Of a stretch of 8,099 nt of DNA, positions 7,610 to 8,099 are shown one piece after another (positions within the stretch are counted from its first letter, which is position 1; each line of letters begins with the position of its first letter). The DNA is from Abditibacteriota bacterium (GTDB lineage Bacteria; Armatimonadota; UBA5829): positions 1 to 8,099 of the forward strand of contig JAGDAG010000040.1 of the NCBI GenBank assembly GCA_017959625.1. Reading direction: 5' to 3'. The notes beneath the pieces were generated by a model. It made no database searches. It saw nothing but the letters and a program-made list of their open reading frames with translations, and had not been told where the DNA came from. The position numbers and the translations under genes are program-made.

Positions 7610-7747
7610 GCCGTCATCTCGTAGCCTTCGCCATACGGCCGGCGCTCAGCCCCACGGCGTCACCTCGGCGGAAAATGTATACCGATGAAACGCGAAAGCG
7701 TTTCAGGCATTTTCCGGTAAGAGGCCTTCGGTGGGGCCCATTTGCCC
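7610..7747 (+). repeat. Possible copy of an intergenic repeat (plus orientation)
   Basis: Contains GCCGTCATCTCG (7610-7621), GGCGTCACCTCGGCGG (7656-7671), CCGGTAAGAG (7714-7723) and GCCCATTTGC (7736-7745). These resemble, in the same order, blocks on the minus strand of the left edge (1-130). The 16-base block at 7656-7671 matches the one at 97-112 in 13 of 16 positions. In this copy a hairpin lies between the second and third blocks. Repeat membership is tentative. Confidence 0.3.
7669..7716 (+). repeat. Two-part hairpin with GAAA tetraloop
   Basis: The outer arms CGGAAAATG (7669-7677) and CATTTTCCG (7708-7716) are perfectly complementary over 9 bp. Inside them, TGAAACGC (7686-7693) and GCGTTTCA (7698-7705) form a perfect 8-bp stem closed by GAAA, a GNRA tetraloop. 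The left strand has eight extra bases (7678-7685) against two on the right (7706-7707), where CC 7682-7683 can pair with GG 7706-7707, leaving two asymmetric bulges. No U-run follows, so this is not an obvious terminator. It could be a structured RNA element, a REP-like repeat, or, less likely, a protein-binding palindrome. Confidence 0.7.
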
Positions 7748-7788
7748 GTTACATTATAAGCCGACATAGTTGGCGCAGGGCAAATGGG
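7737..7788 (+). repeat. Long inverted repeat with 11-bp perfect stem
   Basis: CCCATTTGCCC (7737-7747) is the exact reverse complement of GGGCAAATGGG (7778-7788). In the 30-base interior, GCCGAC (7760-7765) can pair with GTTGGC (7769-7774) around an ATA loop with one G-U pair. This gives a long bipartite hairpin. It lies 20 bases after the hairpin at 7669-7716, so the two may be parts of one structured transcript or of one mobile repeat. No flanking target-site duplication is evident to me. Confidence 0.65.
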
Positions 7789-7859
7789 AGGGGCCATATA
7801 AAAGGCCGTGGGCGGTAACTATAACGCAAGGAAAACGGGGGTGCCGATCAAGGAGCGCA

Positions 7860-7876
7860 GCGCAAAACCCTTGCGC
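7860..7876 (+). repeat. Short hairpin GCGCAA/TTGCGC
   Basis: GCGCAA (7860-7865) and TTGCGC (7871-7876) pair around a five-base loop AACCC. Alternative pairings exist: AGCGCA at 7854-7859 can also pair with TGCGCT at 7872-7877, and CGCAAGG at 7825-7831 with CCTTGCG at 7869-7875. No U-tract follows, so I do not call a terminator. Confidence 0.45.
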
Positions 7877-7887
7877 TTGGTTGATTA

Positions 7888-7903
7888 GTCCATAATATTG
7901 GAC
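7888..7903 (+). promoter_or_regulatory. Candidate operator (inverted repeat) at the XRE gene promoter
   Basis: GTCCA (7888-7892) and TGGAC (7899-7903) form a perfect inverted repeat with a six-base centre TAATAT. The right half overlaps the proposed -35 box TGGACA (7899-7904). XRE-family repressors commonly bind short palindromes like this over their own promoter, so autoregulation is a reasonable inference. The half-sites are short and there is only one copy. Confidence 0.35.
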
Positions 7904-7927
7904 ATCTCCTTTTGTAAATGGTATTTG
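7899..7927 (+). promoter_or_regulatory. Candidate promoter of the XRE-family gene
   Basis: TGGACA (7899-7904) matches the -35 consensus in five of six positions. After a 17-base spacer comes TATTTG (7922-7927), a weak -10 preceded by TGG, an extended -10 pattern. Transcription would begin near 7934, which places the strong AGGAGG site (7948-7953) in a short leader and would leave the ATG at 7918 outside the transcript. Confidence 0.35.
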
Positions 7928-8099
7928 TCAGAGAAGCACACATATACAGGAGGATTACATTTATAAAGGATTTAATATACACAAACAATATCAGCGACAT
8001 CCGAAAGGACCGTAAAATCAGCCAAGATAAAATGGCTGAGGAAATTGGCATTAGCAGACGTACCTTAAGCAAAATCGAAAACAGTGATCAGAACCTGTC
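7918..8099 (+). CDS. XRE-family helix-turn-helix transcriptional regulator (5' part, cut by window end)
   Basis: The reading frame runs open to the window edge. It encodes the N-terminal DNA-binding helix-turn-helix of the Cro/CI (XRE) family: ISDIRKDRKISQDKMAEEIG followed by the recognition-helix region ISRRTLSKIENSDQN. The SQ-x3-A-x3-G-IS-x7-E pattern is the family signature. The only canonical in-frame start is ATG 7918. The strong AGGAGG at 7948-7953 and the usual length ahead of this domain make a start near ATA 7963 more likely. The DNA is about 41-42% GC by hand count and uses TTA and AGA codons, unlike the mannosidases, which hints at separate acquisition. It lies beyond a terminator, so it is probably its own unit. 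Targets, and whether it is an antitoxin, phage-type or stand-alone regulator, cannot be told. Confidence 0.8.
   Translation, partial: MVFVREAHIYRRITFIKDLIYTNNISDIRKDRKISQDKMAEEIGISRRTLSKIENSDQNL
7948..7953 (+). promoter_or_regulatory. Strong Shine-Dalgarno before the XRE-family gene
   Basis: AGGAGG is a full-consensus ribosome site directly upstream of the helix-turn-helix reading frame. No ATG, GTG or TTG in that frame lies at a normal distance after it. The in-frame codons nearby are ATT 7954 (no spacing), ATA 7963 (nine-base spacing) and TTA 7972. The site argues for a start near 7963 and against the upstream ATG at 7918, which has no ribosome site. Confidence 0.5.

Larger units (their letters stand above)
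7579..7917. other. Intergenic region with several inverted repeats and no supported gene
   Basis: About 340 bases lie between the terminator and the XRE gene. One plus frame stays open from about 7603 to TAA 7816, with an ATG at 7675 that would give a 47-residue arginine-rich peptide. It runs straight through two hairpins, has no Shine-Dalgarno and matches no family I know. The content I can support is structural: inverted repeats at 7669-7716, 7737-7788, 7860-7876 and 7888-7903, listed separately. GC content falls sharply after about 7880. Confidence 0.6.

Noticed and set aside
7686..7705. Catabolite-repression (cre/LacI-type) operator TGAAACGC-GAAA-GCGTTTCA
   Set aside because: The half-sites look right, but the four-base GAAA centre breaks the usual contiguous palindrome. 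The site is after the operon, and the wider complementary arms point to an RNA hairpin.
7675..7818. Plus-strand 47-codon frame starting at ATG 7675
   Set aside because: It runs through two strong hairpins, has no Shine-Dalgarno, and is very arginine-rich with no known motif.
7848..8072. Minus-strand 74-codon frame opposite the XRE gene
   Set aside because: The opposite strand encodes a clear helix-turn-helix domain. This frame has no recognisable motif.

Overview
The window is dominated by a tandem pair of very large paralogous genes for secreted family GH92 glycoside hydrolases (calcium-dependent alpha-mannosidase family), both on the + strand and separated by one base. The genes are GC-rich (a hand count of one segment of gene 1 gives about 63%), yet use many ATA (Ile) and AGG (Arg) codons and almost never TTA, CTA or TCA. 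Both proteins begin with a Sec signal peptide. This suggests a bacterium that digests mannose-rich glycans (host N-glycans or yeast/plant mannans) outside the cytoplasm. The domain order resembles the GH92 branch seen in Gram-positive and other non-Bacteroidetes bacteria. I cannot assign a taxon.

Layout. Positions 1-229 hold no convincing gene: a repeat-like stretch (about 1-130), then an extended -10 promoter (180-210) and a Shine-Dalgarno for the first mannosidase. Positions 242-3877 and 3879-7535 are the two mannosidases. Each has a signal peptide, an F5/8 type C (discoidin/CBM32-like) domain, an unnamed beta-rich module, the GH92 catalytic region and a short C-terminal F5/8-like module. 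A GC-rich hairpin at 7553-7575 is the likely end of the operon. Positions 7600-7900 carry no convincing gene but contain several strong inverted repeats, including a two-part hairpin with a GAAA tetraloop and an 11-bp perfect stem. From about 7880 the DNA becomes AT-rich, and the window ends inside the start of an XRE-family helix-turn-helix regulator.

How the genes work together. One promoter and the one-base gap imply co-transcription and translational coupling. Both enzymes keep the residues that align with the GH92 catalytic acid and base, so both should be active, probably on alpha-1,2-linked (or related) mannosides with different accessory specificity. The XRE gene differs in composition and codon use and lies beyond a terminator, so I see no evidence that it regulates the mannosidases. 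No transporter, SusC/D pair or other sugar gene is visible. The least explained parts are the structured intergenic DNA after the operon and its partial similarity, in opposite orientation, to the DNA before it.
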